Below, in pieces: positions 23,747 through 34,147 of a stretch of 64,000 bases of DNA. The translations under genes and the position numbers were made by a program. A model generated the notes under the pieces. That model saw only the letters and a program-made list of their open reading frames with translations. It made no database searches and was not told where the DNA came from. Origin of the DNA: Bactericera cockerelli (taxonomy: Eukaryota > Arthropoda > Insecta > Hemiptera > Triozidae); the NCBI GenBank assembly GCA_024516035.1, contig CM044967.1, forward strand, positions 3,900,859 through 3,964,858. Reading direction: 5' to 3'. Numbering within the stretch: position 1 is the first letter of the stretch; every line of letters starts with the position of its first letter.

Positions 23747-24279
23747 CACAAAATGACATCAGTAAAAGAGGAAAGTACCAACCTTTTCTTTAAAGAATCG
23801 TTATCGTTATCATTATACAGCTTCAACTTGGTCCAAAAATATGCATGCAGTCAAAATACTCCCGTCGAAATATGTACATGGTACCTATGTATTTAAGGAC
23901 GCGTTTTCCTTGTCACATAATAATATATGGTTAAAAAGTAATTTACGGACTAAATTCATTTCACGGAGTTTATACTATCTATTCTAAAAAACGTCAAAGT
24001 ATTGCTGAAGAATTGTTAAGGCTGTGCGAACTTCTCATGGGTGCGGTTGTTTATATTACAGAAAAGTTTTCATTTTTCAAAACTACAAAAAAATGAATTT
24101 TAATTTATCAAGTAGGCAGGTTAATTTATTTTATCATATTTTTATCATTCAATCAAATTCTAGCACTTCCTGTTCTTTCGTGTGTGTTAAAGATTAAAGT
24201 CAATCTTTGTACATGCAGAATACTGGATAGGAACAAGCAACTGATAGTTTTAATAAGAAATGTCACAATACAAAATGTC
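22974..24279. promoter_or_regulatory. Intergenic region between divergent SNRPG and EPT genes
   Basis: SNRPG starts leftward at 22973, and the phosphotransferase gene is inferred to start rightward upstream of 24293. The 22980-23340 part is noticeably less AT-rich than its surroundings, which fits a promoter and 5' UTR. Short open frames on both strands here match nothing I recognise. A (CA)n microsatellite lies at 23685-23751. No TATA box or initiator could be assigned. Confidence 0.35.
23685..23751. repeat. (CA)n microsatellite
   Basis: About 33 CA units with a few interruptions (CATACA, CTCA, CGCA) form a simple repeat. Confidence 0.95.
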
Positions 24280-25400
24280 ATGGACCAAGAAAAGTAAGTG
24301 ATAGGTAATCTTATCATGTGTTTTCAGCTACTTATATATCTGACACCTGGCAGCCCCCTTTCTGTTAATATCCCCTTCCAAATATCAATCCCTCTCAATT
24401 ATTTAATTTTCTATCTTGCCTTTTCTTTTGCTTGTATTCTACAACCTGTGACCTAGTTGCTTCGAATTATTCATATCAAAACTGTTATCAGTATTATCTG
24501 ATGTGGCTGTTATATCAATATTTGGTCAGAACTCTGTAGACAATAATTTATTTTGTAATGGTTTTTTTTTTAACTAAGAAAAATACCAATATTGTGTAGA
24601 ATTTGTCAGGTAGGCATAGTTGATTAGTAAGATTAATCATTAAATATAATAGAATAAAGTAATTTTTTAATTTGGGTTTAACATCACTTTAATTGCATGG
24701 TCATATCATGATGGGTGGGTGATACCCTCCATTTGTAGGAAACTCACAAACCTGCTACCCAGTTAAACCTCACCAAGCCTGAGTTGGGCCAGAATGCCAG
24801 CATTCACCTCACTGGATGTTGTTTAACTTCAGTGATCCTGCTAGAACTGGTTCATTTAACATTCCATTGACTCTGGCAACCAAACCTGTAATTAGAATTC
24901 AGATAAAATCACTGATATGAGAATAATATGATGTTTTAATCAATTTCATCTATACTGTCTCAGTTATAGTTATTCTTATTCTCCAACTTATTATTATTTT
25001 TCCACCATCCTTTTTCTTTCCATAAGTAAGAGAAAAAAAAACATGTGATGGTAATGGGTAACAACCCCCTTTGTTTGTGTGAGTGATGGTATTTGTTTGT
25101 GTGGTGTGTAAACCACTCAAGAGAAAGTATTGTGTCATAATTGGCACGGTCAGTATTTTTGTTGTTGTTTTTTTTTTTAAAGTTTTTTGTAAAATAATTA
25201 TGTATACTTTGTACATCAGACCAATATATTAGATTTTGTTTGGACTGTGAGAGTGTAAACAGAATATATTATTTTATTGATGGATTGACAACATCAGGCA
25301 TCTTGTGACATTTAAATGTGATAAAGTTTGATAATGTGAAGGTATTGGACCATCCATCTAATTATATCTTTTTGTTTCAGCTTAAAAATGGTTGAAGTGT
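24280..25400 (+). promoter_or_regulatory. Inferred 5' UTR splice and short uORF of the EPT gene
   Basis: A strong donor AAAA|GTAAGTG at 24293/24294 pairs plausibly with the acceptor TTTTTGTTTCAG ending at 25380. This would splice a noncoding leader onto the exon that carries the ATG at 25516. In the joined leader a 12-codon upstream ORF would start with ATG at 24280 (MDQENLKMVEV) and stop before 25516. The pairing is inferred from splice-site strength only. Confidence 0.35.
24655..24895 (-). repeat. Dispersed repeat
   Basis: TTTGGGTTTAACATCACTT, then GATACCCTCCATTTG, GTTAAACCTCACC and TGAGTTGGGCC are the reverse of a repeat seen at 41820-41990 and 43030-43150, and are related to 16105-16330, 31010-31180 and 40170-40310. 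No coding content. Confidence 0.6.
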
Positions 25401-25515
25401 AATCAAATCTGAAAAGCAGCACATCAAACAGTCAAATTGAAAAGCAGAAACCTATCTAGTCAAATTTATTTTTTTAAATAGTTAATAGAATCTTTGAATT
25501 TATCAACAAGAAAAA

Positions 25516-28500
25516 ATGCAACTAGCTACTATTTTCAATTACAAATATTTGGATAAACATCATCTCAATGGATTTGAAAATTATAAATATAGCTCAATTG
25601 ATACAAATCCCATTGGTACTTATGTGATGCATCCATTTTGGAATAAACTTGTTGAAGTAAGTAACATTAGTTTAAGCTCAATAAATTGGAATGAGGCCTT
25701 TTTAATATGGATTAAGTTCAACTAGTATAGTATGGATTAAGTTCAACTTAAGTATCAACAGATGATTAATTTTTGAACAATTTGAAGCTTGAATTTTCAA
25801 ATCTAGACCTGTGTTAATGTACCTACTACGTTTTCTATTTTATAGTCTAACCTGGATATGAGAGAAGTCAAGGGACTGGAAACAATTTCACTTGTATCCA
25901 GGTTTCTCTCATAAAGAGGTTGCTTTCCATTTTATAGATGTAAATTTGACCTGGAAATCATTCTCTTATATCCAAGTTTCCCTTTGGTATATCCATGTTT
26001 GACTGTATTTAAAATTTCAAACGCAGAAGCCATCATTTAGAAAGATGATGCCAAATTTATCAGGCTCATATCATATTGGATTGGTAAGTGATATATATTC
26101 AGATTTTTATAAAAAAATACTTTTGAAATGAAGATATAAAAAAAATTAAAATTTGCTGAACAAAATTTTAATTTTTTTTATACCTATTGAAATTTTCTGG
26201 TCTATTTTATTCAACTCAACTCGCCTGTATTTTCCCCACTTTCAGTACTTTCCAAGATGGCTGGCTCCAAACTTGATCACATTTGTTGGTTTTCTGTTCA
26301 CGGTTCTCAGTTTTATCCTACTATCGTATTATGATTACCAGTATTATGCTTCAAGTACAAACCATCCCAATCACCTTCCTGTACCCAAGTGGGTATTTTC
26401 TCTCATAGGAATCTATATATTCCTTGCTTATACCCTGGGTAAGTATTATCAGAAATCCTAATGACACTGACTCAGTAATAATTTTTTTTTTTTAATAATG
26501 TTAGGTATGTTGTATGTATATCCTACCACACCAACACTTTATTAATTTGTCAACAGTTTATTAATAAACTGTTGGTGTAATTTTAAAATTACTTGAATTT
26601 AAAATACTTTCCCTATATTTACTAATCTAATATGAAAGAGTCTCATATCAATGCTTATTAGTCATACCTATACCCATTTTATTAATTTGAAAAGTAGTCC
26701 CTGTGCAAACTGCTTGCACTCAAGTGGCACATTCAGATGTTTTCTACTCTCTACTTTGGGTGTCTGGGATTCACTCAGATCTCATGAGGAAAAATAGAAA
26801 TCTATTTGTATAAGCAATTAGTTGCTGCATTACCAGCAAGCAATGATGTGATTAGTAGTTTCGTAATACTGAGCTATCCACTAAAGTTGTGGCATTAACA
26901 CAAAGCAACTGCATACAAAAAAAGCTGCTTTATCAATATACACATACACACAAACCTCATATTAATACTAGTTTATCAAACTGATCAGAGCTCACTTCAG
27001 AATTCACATAAGGGATGATCTATAGGTAAAAATCACATTTAAAATATTTCGGGTCATAATTTTTTTAACATGGTGTCATTCAAAAAATCTAAGCATGTAT
27101 AGAACATACCCTTAAAATTTCAGCTCGATTGGAAAAAAATACAGCTTTTATTGTGTCATATGTACAACTAGTACAACTTCTCACGTTTCTATTTATACTG
27201 ATTATACTGATATAAATTTGATCCATTTCGTAGCCTAGCTCGATGTTGCTTAATATTTATACGGTCCGAAAATGCAGCTAAATCCAAGTATGTATAGAAC
27301 ATACCCTTATAATTTCAGCTCGATGGGACAAAAATTACGACTTTTATCGCGTTACAAACATACATTGATAGATATAGACAAATAATGTAGCTCGAGTTAA
27401 GTTAGACTCACTTTGTTACTCTTCGTTCGCAACAAATTATGTATAATTTTGATTGTTATCTGATATCATGATTCCACATGAATCGGTACATGCAAAAACG
27501 ACATCAATCACATTTTTTTGGAAAATGGGGTTTTCATAGATTTTGGATCTCGGAAGGTAAACGCACAATTTTATATCAAAACCAAATCATTCTGCTACTC
27601 CCTTCCTATATAAACACGTTTCTATAATTTTCGTTCCATGCAAGAACGACATAGATCCAGGATTGATGCGGTTCTTGCATGTAATCTGTAGAATTGGTGT
27701 ATCCTGTCTGTGTGTGTGTGAACAGGATATCTCAAGAACGGTAAGAGCTAGAGACTTGAAATTTGGTATGAAAATCAATTTTATACACCAAACGTACCAC
27801 AAAACTTTTGGTTGAAATTGGCCGCAAAATGCGGCCGCAGGGCCGCAAATATTGCCCGCAAGCGCCGCTTCTATGAATTGATTAAAGATACAAAAAAAGT
27901 TAGAGAACAACATTTTCTTAGATTAAAAAAATAAAAGGGGTCTTTTCATATCATTTTTTTGATATCTTGAACTTTTTGGACCTCAGCCCAAATTTACCGG
28001 TATCTTGGGGGGGACCCGCTTTGACTAACTTTTTTTAACTTTTTTATTATTCATCCTAGATGGGGATTGTGACATATCAAATCCAATGATTTTGAGGTGC
28101 TGATTACGAATTTGGCATTGATTTGCAGCTGTTACCGTTGAGTCACGAGTGCCGGAGTTCAACTTCTTTTCGGGGATAAGGAAAGTCGTGTGATGTTTAC
28201 ACCAGATTTCTTTTTATACATATAATTTTTATGATTCATATTTTTTTGTTTTTGTTTGAAATAACAATAAAATTCGAAGTGTACGTGTGTTATTATTTAT
28301 AATATTTTCGATATGTGCAAAAACAGCATCATTCCATGACCTTTGAACGGCTATTTATTTGAAATGGCACTACATATCTGACCAAAAATTACATAGAATG
28401 ATTTCTTTTGGTAAGTCCTTACGATTACATATTTTTTCTTTTTTTTCTTATGGACAAAAAATGAATGGGAAAGTTTTTTTTGATTTTTCAAAAGTTTACT

Positions 28501-31500
28501 CTTTTGGAATGATGTCGTTTTTGCATGTACCGATTCACATAAAAAATTGAGTAAATTTATAAAAGAAAAAGACTCTGTTTATCCTGCAAGAATTAGACTA
28601 AATAGTCCCTTCACTCTCACATTTTAGTAGTGAGTACTCGTACATAATGAATTAATTACTATTAAAGTGAAAATTGTATGTAAAAAATAAATAAAAAAAT
28701 ATCCTGGACTCCTAAAATTCGGTCCAGGACCTAATCGGGCAGTATAAAGGAGATATTATTATTATTATTATAAATTTGTAGTACTAATTTTCAAATGTAT
28801 TTTTATTTTACAGATGGTATTGATGGAAAACAAGCCCGTAGAACAGGAACCTCAGGTCCCGTAGGCGAACTGTTTGATCATGGTCTGGATTCCTGGACTT
28901 CTGTGTTTGTACCGGCTCTTCTCTACTCAATATTTGGAAGAGAAGATTTCTCTGTACCTCCCTTTCGCATGTATCTCATTTGTTGGAATGTTTTTATAGC
29001 ATTCTATGCCTCACATTGGGAGAAGTACAATACTGGTAATTCTTCTTCTTCTTCTTTTACTCTGTCTTATCCCGCTTAAGCAGGGTCGACGCTTAATTAC
29101 AGTAAAACATAGAAATTAAATAATAAAAAAAATGTAGGTTAATCACACAACTGGTTAGTTCTGAACTTGAAGGATTTTGGTAGAAAAAAGCTCCATGTTT
29201 AGGAATGTCACTTTTTAATATAACAATGTAGATATCAGTACTAAAGTGGTCATAAATATTGAATCACTTGACCATTTTTAAAAATGATTCAATATTTATG
29301 ACCACTTTAGTACTGATATCTACAGTGTTTTATTAAACAGTGACATTTCTAAACATGGAGCTATATTCGGTTCAAAATGTTCCGACATTGCTATACTAAA
29401 AAATATTAATGCATAAGAAGATCGACAGTAAAATTAAAAAAAAAAAACAGTAAAATGGTCATGAAAACTTTTCAACTAAAATTTGGGTGTCATTTAAAAA
29501 AGGGTGGCATTTAAAATTCCACACTTTGAAGAACCTTGAAGGGGTCATCCAAGAAACTTTTAGAGGTCATCATCAAGCGTCCCCCTTTAGAGTTATAAAA
29601 ATCTGGTGTAAACATCACACGACTTTCCTTATCATATTAGGAATGGAAACGGGACCAAAAGCCACTGGTGACTCAAAGGTAACATTTAGCTAAAAATAAA
29701 CATCAAATTCGTAATCAGCACCTTAAAATCATAGAATTTGATATGTCACAACTCCCATCTAGGATGAATAATAAAAAAGTTAGTCCAAGCGGGTCCCCCC
29801 CAAAATACCGGTAAATTGGGGCCGAGTTCAAAAAAGTTCAAGATATCAAAAAAATGATCAGAATAGACTCCTATTATTTTTTTAATCCAAGAAAATGTTG
29901 TTCTTTAACTTTTTTTGTATCTTAAACCAATTCATAGAAACGGCGCTTGCGGCCAATATTTGCGGCCCTGCGGCCGCATTCTGCGGCTGATTGCAACCAA
30001 AAGTTTCGTGGTTTGTCTGTTGTATAAAATTAATTTTCATACCAAATTTCAAGTCTCTAGCTCTTACCGTTCTTGAGATATCCTGTTCACACACAGACAC
30101 ACACACAGACACACACACAGACACACACACACACACAGACAGACGCACGGACCAATGGCTGAAAACAACTTTTTTGGTATCCTGAGGCTATGATTCGTCC
30201 AGAAATGTGAAAAACTGGGTAGGTCAAATTTTCGACGAATACAATACTTTCCTTATTATAGGATAAGGAAAGTAAAAATGTTATTGAACAATTTTTTTCT
30301 GTTATCAGTAGTTCTCGAGATATTTGAATGTCTCGTTTATAATAGCTACGAAATAAAAAAGGCTGTGAAACACTCATCTTAAAAAAAAAAAAAAAAAATG
30401 GGACACCCTGTATCAAAAAATATAAATATGAATGAGTGTTTTGAATTTTTACCATATTTTTTTCATATCTATGCTTCCAGGTGTTCTCTATTTGCCATGG
30501 TCATATGATTTGTCCATGCTGGGTACTACTGTCGTTTTTATGATCACTGGAATCTCTGGGATTGAATTCTGGAAAGTTTACTTCTATAGAGAAATAACAT
30601 TGGGTCATCTAGTTGAGATCACATTCTACGCAAGTTCCTTCATTTCTAATCTCCCTGTGGTTGTCTACAACGTTTACTAGTGAGTGTTTACTATTTCTGT
30701 TGTTTTTATTTTAACAAGTAAGTTGTTTGTTTTTATTCTAACAAGTAAATAGTTTGTTTTGAAATACATCTGAGAATTTCTAAATTTCAAGTTTGATTCA
30801 TTTTTGTGATTTTTTTTTTGAAAAAGAGAGGGAAAGATCTACTCTACTAAAAGAAAGATCACATTTGAAAACACCAATTTTTTCCAACTTGGAGTTGTGA
30901 TTATTTTTAGTGCTGTAATAATAATTCCTTGAAATTGTAAAATAAATAAAATCAATCAATAATAATTCCTTGTCCGTGAGATAGGCACAGATACCTTTAT
31001 CACGGTTTAGAGAGGATTATATGGACGCCCAAATGCAATGCCTAGGGTCCTTTCATGTCCATTGATTCAATTTATAATTAAGGTCCTGATTTGATAGATA
31101 GTCAGGACGGAGGTTTTAACCATCTATTCGTTGGGAATTGTACCAGCTACCCATATTAACCTCACCCAGCCAGGAAATGCCAGCCTCACGTGTTTAGAGG
31201 AAACAGAATTTTCTGTGTAAAAAGTCTGCTCCTACCGGGAATCGAACTCAGGATCTCTGAACTATGGGCAGTAGTCACAACCGTAACAGAAATTTCTGCG
31301 TGAAAAGTCTGCTCCAACCGGGAATCGAACTCAGGATCTCTGAACTACAAGCAGTAGTCACAACCGTTGCGCCACAAAAGCTGTCTTTTTAGTGTTAAAG
31401 AAATTTCAATATATTCTCAAAACTTCAGGAAACGTTTTTAGGATACCACATTTTATGGAAACGTTTATCTTTTTCTTTTCTTCTTTCTTTATTATATAGC

Positions 31501-34147
31501 CTCCTTATAAAGACAGTGGTAGAAGTGCTGAGTCATTCCTCCACTGTCTGGCTACCATCGTTCACGATGACGCCACCCTATGATATGATGATTTTCTTCT
31601 TTCTTTTTCAAGTTGTTCATTTTTCTTTTTTTCTCTTACAGTTCATACAAGACAGGTACTGGTAAAAATCGACCCCTACTAGAAGCATTGCGTCCACTTT
31701 TTCCTCTCGTCACATATATTGCTCTTTGTTTCTACTGGGTGCGAAATTCTCCCAATGATATCATAATGCTTGATCCAAGAGCTGTGTTCATTTCAACTGG
31801 TACCATATTCTCCAACATTTGTGTAAGTATCTGACTTCGTAGATAAATGTATGAAAACAAATAAATATAGGAGCAATTACTCTGAGTGTTACAGTCCTCT
31901 CTTTAAATAAATGTCCATTTAAAAATATATAACTATATATACAGGGTGTCCATAAAGTCCCATATCTCAAGAACGGTTGAAAATATAGAAAAAAGCAGAA
32001 ACTCGTATTCATTATTTTTTTTTCCGGGACAGACCATTCATACCGGTCTGTCCCGGTAGCTCAGTGGTAAAGGCGGCACTCTGTGAATCCAAAGACTCCA
32101 GAGGTCGTGGGTTCGAAACCCAGCCGGGACATGACATGTTATCCTCCCAATTAGGATTTTTACCACATAATAATATGTCTTGGGCTTACTGCTGGAATAA
32201 TGGGACTTTAATTGTCTTAATCGGGCAGTATAAATAAGGCGATATTATTATTATTATTATTTTGGGGAATTCAGTTTCAGCAAAAAAAATTGTCTACACT
32301 GCTTCAGTCAGGCTGGGTACGGACCAACTTTAAAATCTTAAACGGAATAGTATGTCTCGAGGCATATTGTTTTAAAGGCCTCATTAAGAGAAGTTCATTG
32401 CAACAAATTTTAGTGAGCTACGACATACCGTTCTCGAGATACAGGCTCGGTCGTCCTGGCTAATATCTTGACCTATAACTCGTTAACCGTAAGTTTCAGA
32501 AGGATAACTTTGTTGATGTTTACTCCAATGTGTTTTTCAGTTAAAAATTTTGCTGGCTGGTTGTCCGGCTGGTTGACGAAACCGACCAGAAACTAACATC
32601 AACAGAATATGTCGAGTTATGCCTTGTTCGAAAGGTCTCAAATAAAAGGAGTAAACATCAACAAAATTTATCCTTCCGAAACTTACGGTTAACGAGTTAT
32701 AGGTCAAGATATTAGCCAGGATGGCCGAGCCTGTATCTCGAGAACAGTATGCCGTAGTAGATCACTGAAATTCGTTGCAATGAACTTCTCCTAATGAGGT
32801 CTTTAAAACAATATGCCTCAAGACATACCATTCCGTTTAAGATTTTTAAGTTGGTTCGTGCGCACTTGCGCAGCCTGACTGGGGCAGTCAGTGCAGGCAA
32901 TTTTTTTTGCTGAAAATTAATCCCTCAAAAAATTAAGAATACGGGTTTTAGCGGTTTTCTATATTTTTAGCCGTTCTTGAGATACGAGGGGTAGGGTGGG
33001 ATTTTATGGACACCCTGTATATAAAATTAACACCTCATTCTCATTGCTGCGCCTATAATGTTTGCAATTATTGTTCAACCCAGGTAGAAACAAGCACTGT
33101 TTCATGAGTTTGCCGGTGTTCTCAAAATAGACAGGTGGTTTCTGTACACCTGTAGCCCACTCCAGAAACACTCTCCACTCTCAAAAATCCCTGAATCTCT
33201 ATTTCGAACATGTCACACGACGCACTCTGATTAGTTACTTCATTGAAACTAACCAATCAGAGTGTGTTGTGTGACGGTTGAAACGGAGATTTTAAGAGTG
33301 GAGAGTGTTTCTGGAATGGGGCACTGAACTATATACTTTACTTACTGCCGTGGCATCGCGAACCGTAGCCGAATCATTGCCTCGCCGAACTACGAGTATA
33401 TACTACGAGTATTTTAATTTACTTTTTTCCTCTGTCCTTTTCAGTGTCGTCTAATTGTTGCTCAAATGAGCAACACTCGTTGTGATGCATTTAACTGGCT
33501 CTTAGTGGCACAAGCAGTGAACATTGTGCTATCCTCATTTTTGTGAACATGCCTAATGCTGAGCTTGGCCTTCTCTATATACTTTGTGCTATTGCTTTGT
33601 TAGCACATATACACTATGGAGCTTGTGTGGTAAGTTTGGATTCTATCTATTTTAATTTTTCTCCGAAGTAACCAGTAGCTCATTCCAGAAACACTTTCCA
33701 AATCCCCGAATCTCCCTTTCAACCGTCACACAACGCACTCTGATTGGTTAATTTGAACGCAATAACCAATCAGATGACGGTTGAAACGGAGATTTGCAAG
33801 GTAGAAAGTGTTTCTGGAACGGGCCACAGGTATTTCGTATTATGTTTATGTCTGCATCTGTTTGTCCATTTTTAATGCCATTTCTGCTCTGAAATATTTG
33901 AATATTTTACATTTTCAATGCATTTTTATGAATAATAATTTGCTATTATCAATAATACAAGTATTGTTTCTTAGTTAACTTGATCAAGTACACAGATCCT
34001 ATTATTTTTATTGTAATTTGATTACTATCTCAGATAATGTTGAAATTAATTTTCTAAATTTCATACTGATTTCTTTCATTTTATTCACAGGTTAATCAAA
34101 TGTGCACTCATTTTAAGATTCGAGTGTTCAAGATAAAGGTCAAGTGA
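25516..34147 (+). CDS. EPT1: Ethanolamine/choline phosphotransferase (EPT1-type), frameshifted in exon 6
   Basis: Coding exons 25516-25656, 26246-26438, 28814-29035, 30481-30679, 31642-31822, 33445-33629 and 34091-34147 total 1,178 nt, one base short of 393 codons. The protein is an ER or Golgi multi-pass membrane enzyme that transfers phosphoethanolamine from CDP-ethanolamine to diacylglycerol, the last Kennedy-pathway step. The catalytic CDP-alcohol motif DG-x2-AR-x8-G-x3-D-x3-D is complete at residues 115-137. Flanking blocks match SELENOI/EPT1: [39 protein letters not shown] and [10 protein letters not shown]. In exon 6, TTTTT at 33538-33542 puts TGA (33544-33546) in frame at codon 346. 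One extra T would restore the reading that continues through exon 7 to the stop at 34147, with full family length (about 392 aa against 397 in human). The break would remove the last transmembrane part, so this is either a sequence error or a real lesion. CEPT1-type choline activity cannot be excluded by eye. Confidence 0.9.
26439..28813. other. EPT intron 2, filled with repeats
   Basis: This intron is about 2.4 kb. At 27040-27460 there is a repeat with two copies of AAGCATGTATAGAACATACCC-like sequence (27090 and 27287). At 27690-28212 lies a copy of the CTTTCCTTAT repeat, including the motif AAGAACGGTAAGAGCTAGAG. At 28731-28771 there is only the tail of a family 1 SINE. None is coding. Confidence 0.6.
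28731..28771 (+). mobile_element. Family 1 SINE tail fragment
   Basis: CTAATCGGGCAGTATAAAGG followed by AGATATTATTATT is the last 40 bp of the family 1 SINE, here without its head, 43 bp upstream of an EPT exon. Confidence 0.7.
29036..29100 (+). repeat. 5' end of a dispersed repeat at the EPT exon 3 donor
   Basis: Directly after the GT donor come TCTTCTTCTTCTTTTACTC, TGTCTTATCCCGCT and AGCAGGGTCGACG. The same start is seen at 40035-40080, where it continues to GGATGCCCTTCCTAACGCC. Confidence 0.65.
29189..29362. mobile_element. Foldback/MITE hairpin
   Basis: The arms AGCTCCATGTTTAGGAATGT and ACATTTCTAAACATGGAGCT are followed inward by a shared GTAGATATCAGTACTAAAGT and ATTTATGACCACTTTAG, giving arms of about 75 bp around a 20-bp loop. 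It lies in EPT intron 3. No target duplication was identified. Confidence 0.75.
29602..30275 (-). repeat. Dispersed repeat with CTTTCCTTAT ends, reverse copy
   Basis: It runs from CTGGTGTAAACATCACACG and ACTTTCCTTATC to TATAGGATAAGGAAAGTA and is the reverse-orientation relative of 27690-28212. It contains an (ACAGACAC)n microsatellite at 30092-30142. No coding frame survives. Confidence 0.65.
31010..31180 (-). repeat. Dispersed repeat in EPT intron 4
   Basis: ATGGACGCCCAAATGCAATG through GGGAATTGTACCAGCTACCC is the reverse of the repeat at 16105-16330. It is followed by two direct copies of CCGGGAATCGAACTCAGGAT at about 31237 and 31319, which look like a duplicated tRNA-like SINE head. Confidence 0.55.
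31941..33018. mobile_element. Large foldback element with ACAGGGTGTCC ends
   Basis: The ends ACAGGGTGTCCATAAAGTCC and GGACACCCTGT are flanked by alternating TA sequence. The two halves are imperfect inverted copies over about 430 bp each; for example, CATATTGTTTTAAAGGCCTC (near 32365) mirrors GAGGTCTTTAAAACAATATG (near 32797). The left arm is interrupted by a family 1 SINE at 32046-32264. The element lies in EPT intron 5 and would fold into a long hairpin in the pre-mRNA. It has no coding potential. Confidence 0.85.
32046..32264 (+). mobile_element. tRNA-derived SINE, family 1, inserted in the foldback element
   Basis: This is a complete head (GGTAGCTCAGTGGTAAAGG, GGGTTCGAAACCC), body and (ATT)n tail. 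Just upstream, at 32025-32036, CCGGGACAGACC is an inverted copy of the SINE's own first bases GGTCTGTCCCGG. Confidence 0.9.
33155..33322. mobile_element. Palindromic MITE, AACCAATCAGAGTG type
   Basis: It is hairpin-like: TCCAGAAACACTCTCCACTC at the left and GAGTGGAGAGTGTTTCTGGA at the right, with TCTGATTAGTTACTTC and AACCAATCAGAGTG in the centre. Related copies are at 33681-33827 and 58100-58267, and a degenerate one is near 61760-62090. Confidence 0.8.
33681..33827. mobile_element. Palindromic MITE, second copy
   Basis: It runs from CATTCCAGAAACACTTTCC to GAAAGTGTTTCTGGAACGGG with the central CTCTGATTGGTTA and AACCAATCAG. It lies in EPT intron 6. Confidence 0.8.

Noticed and set aside
30087..30455. 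122-codon minus-strand frame with a valine/cysteine repeat tail
   Set aside because: The repeat is the translation of an (ACAC) microsatellite, and the rest is the CTTTCCTTAT dispersed repeat.
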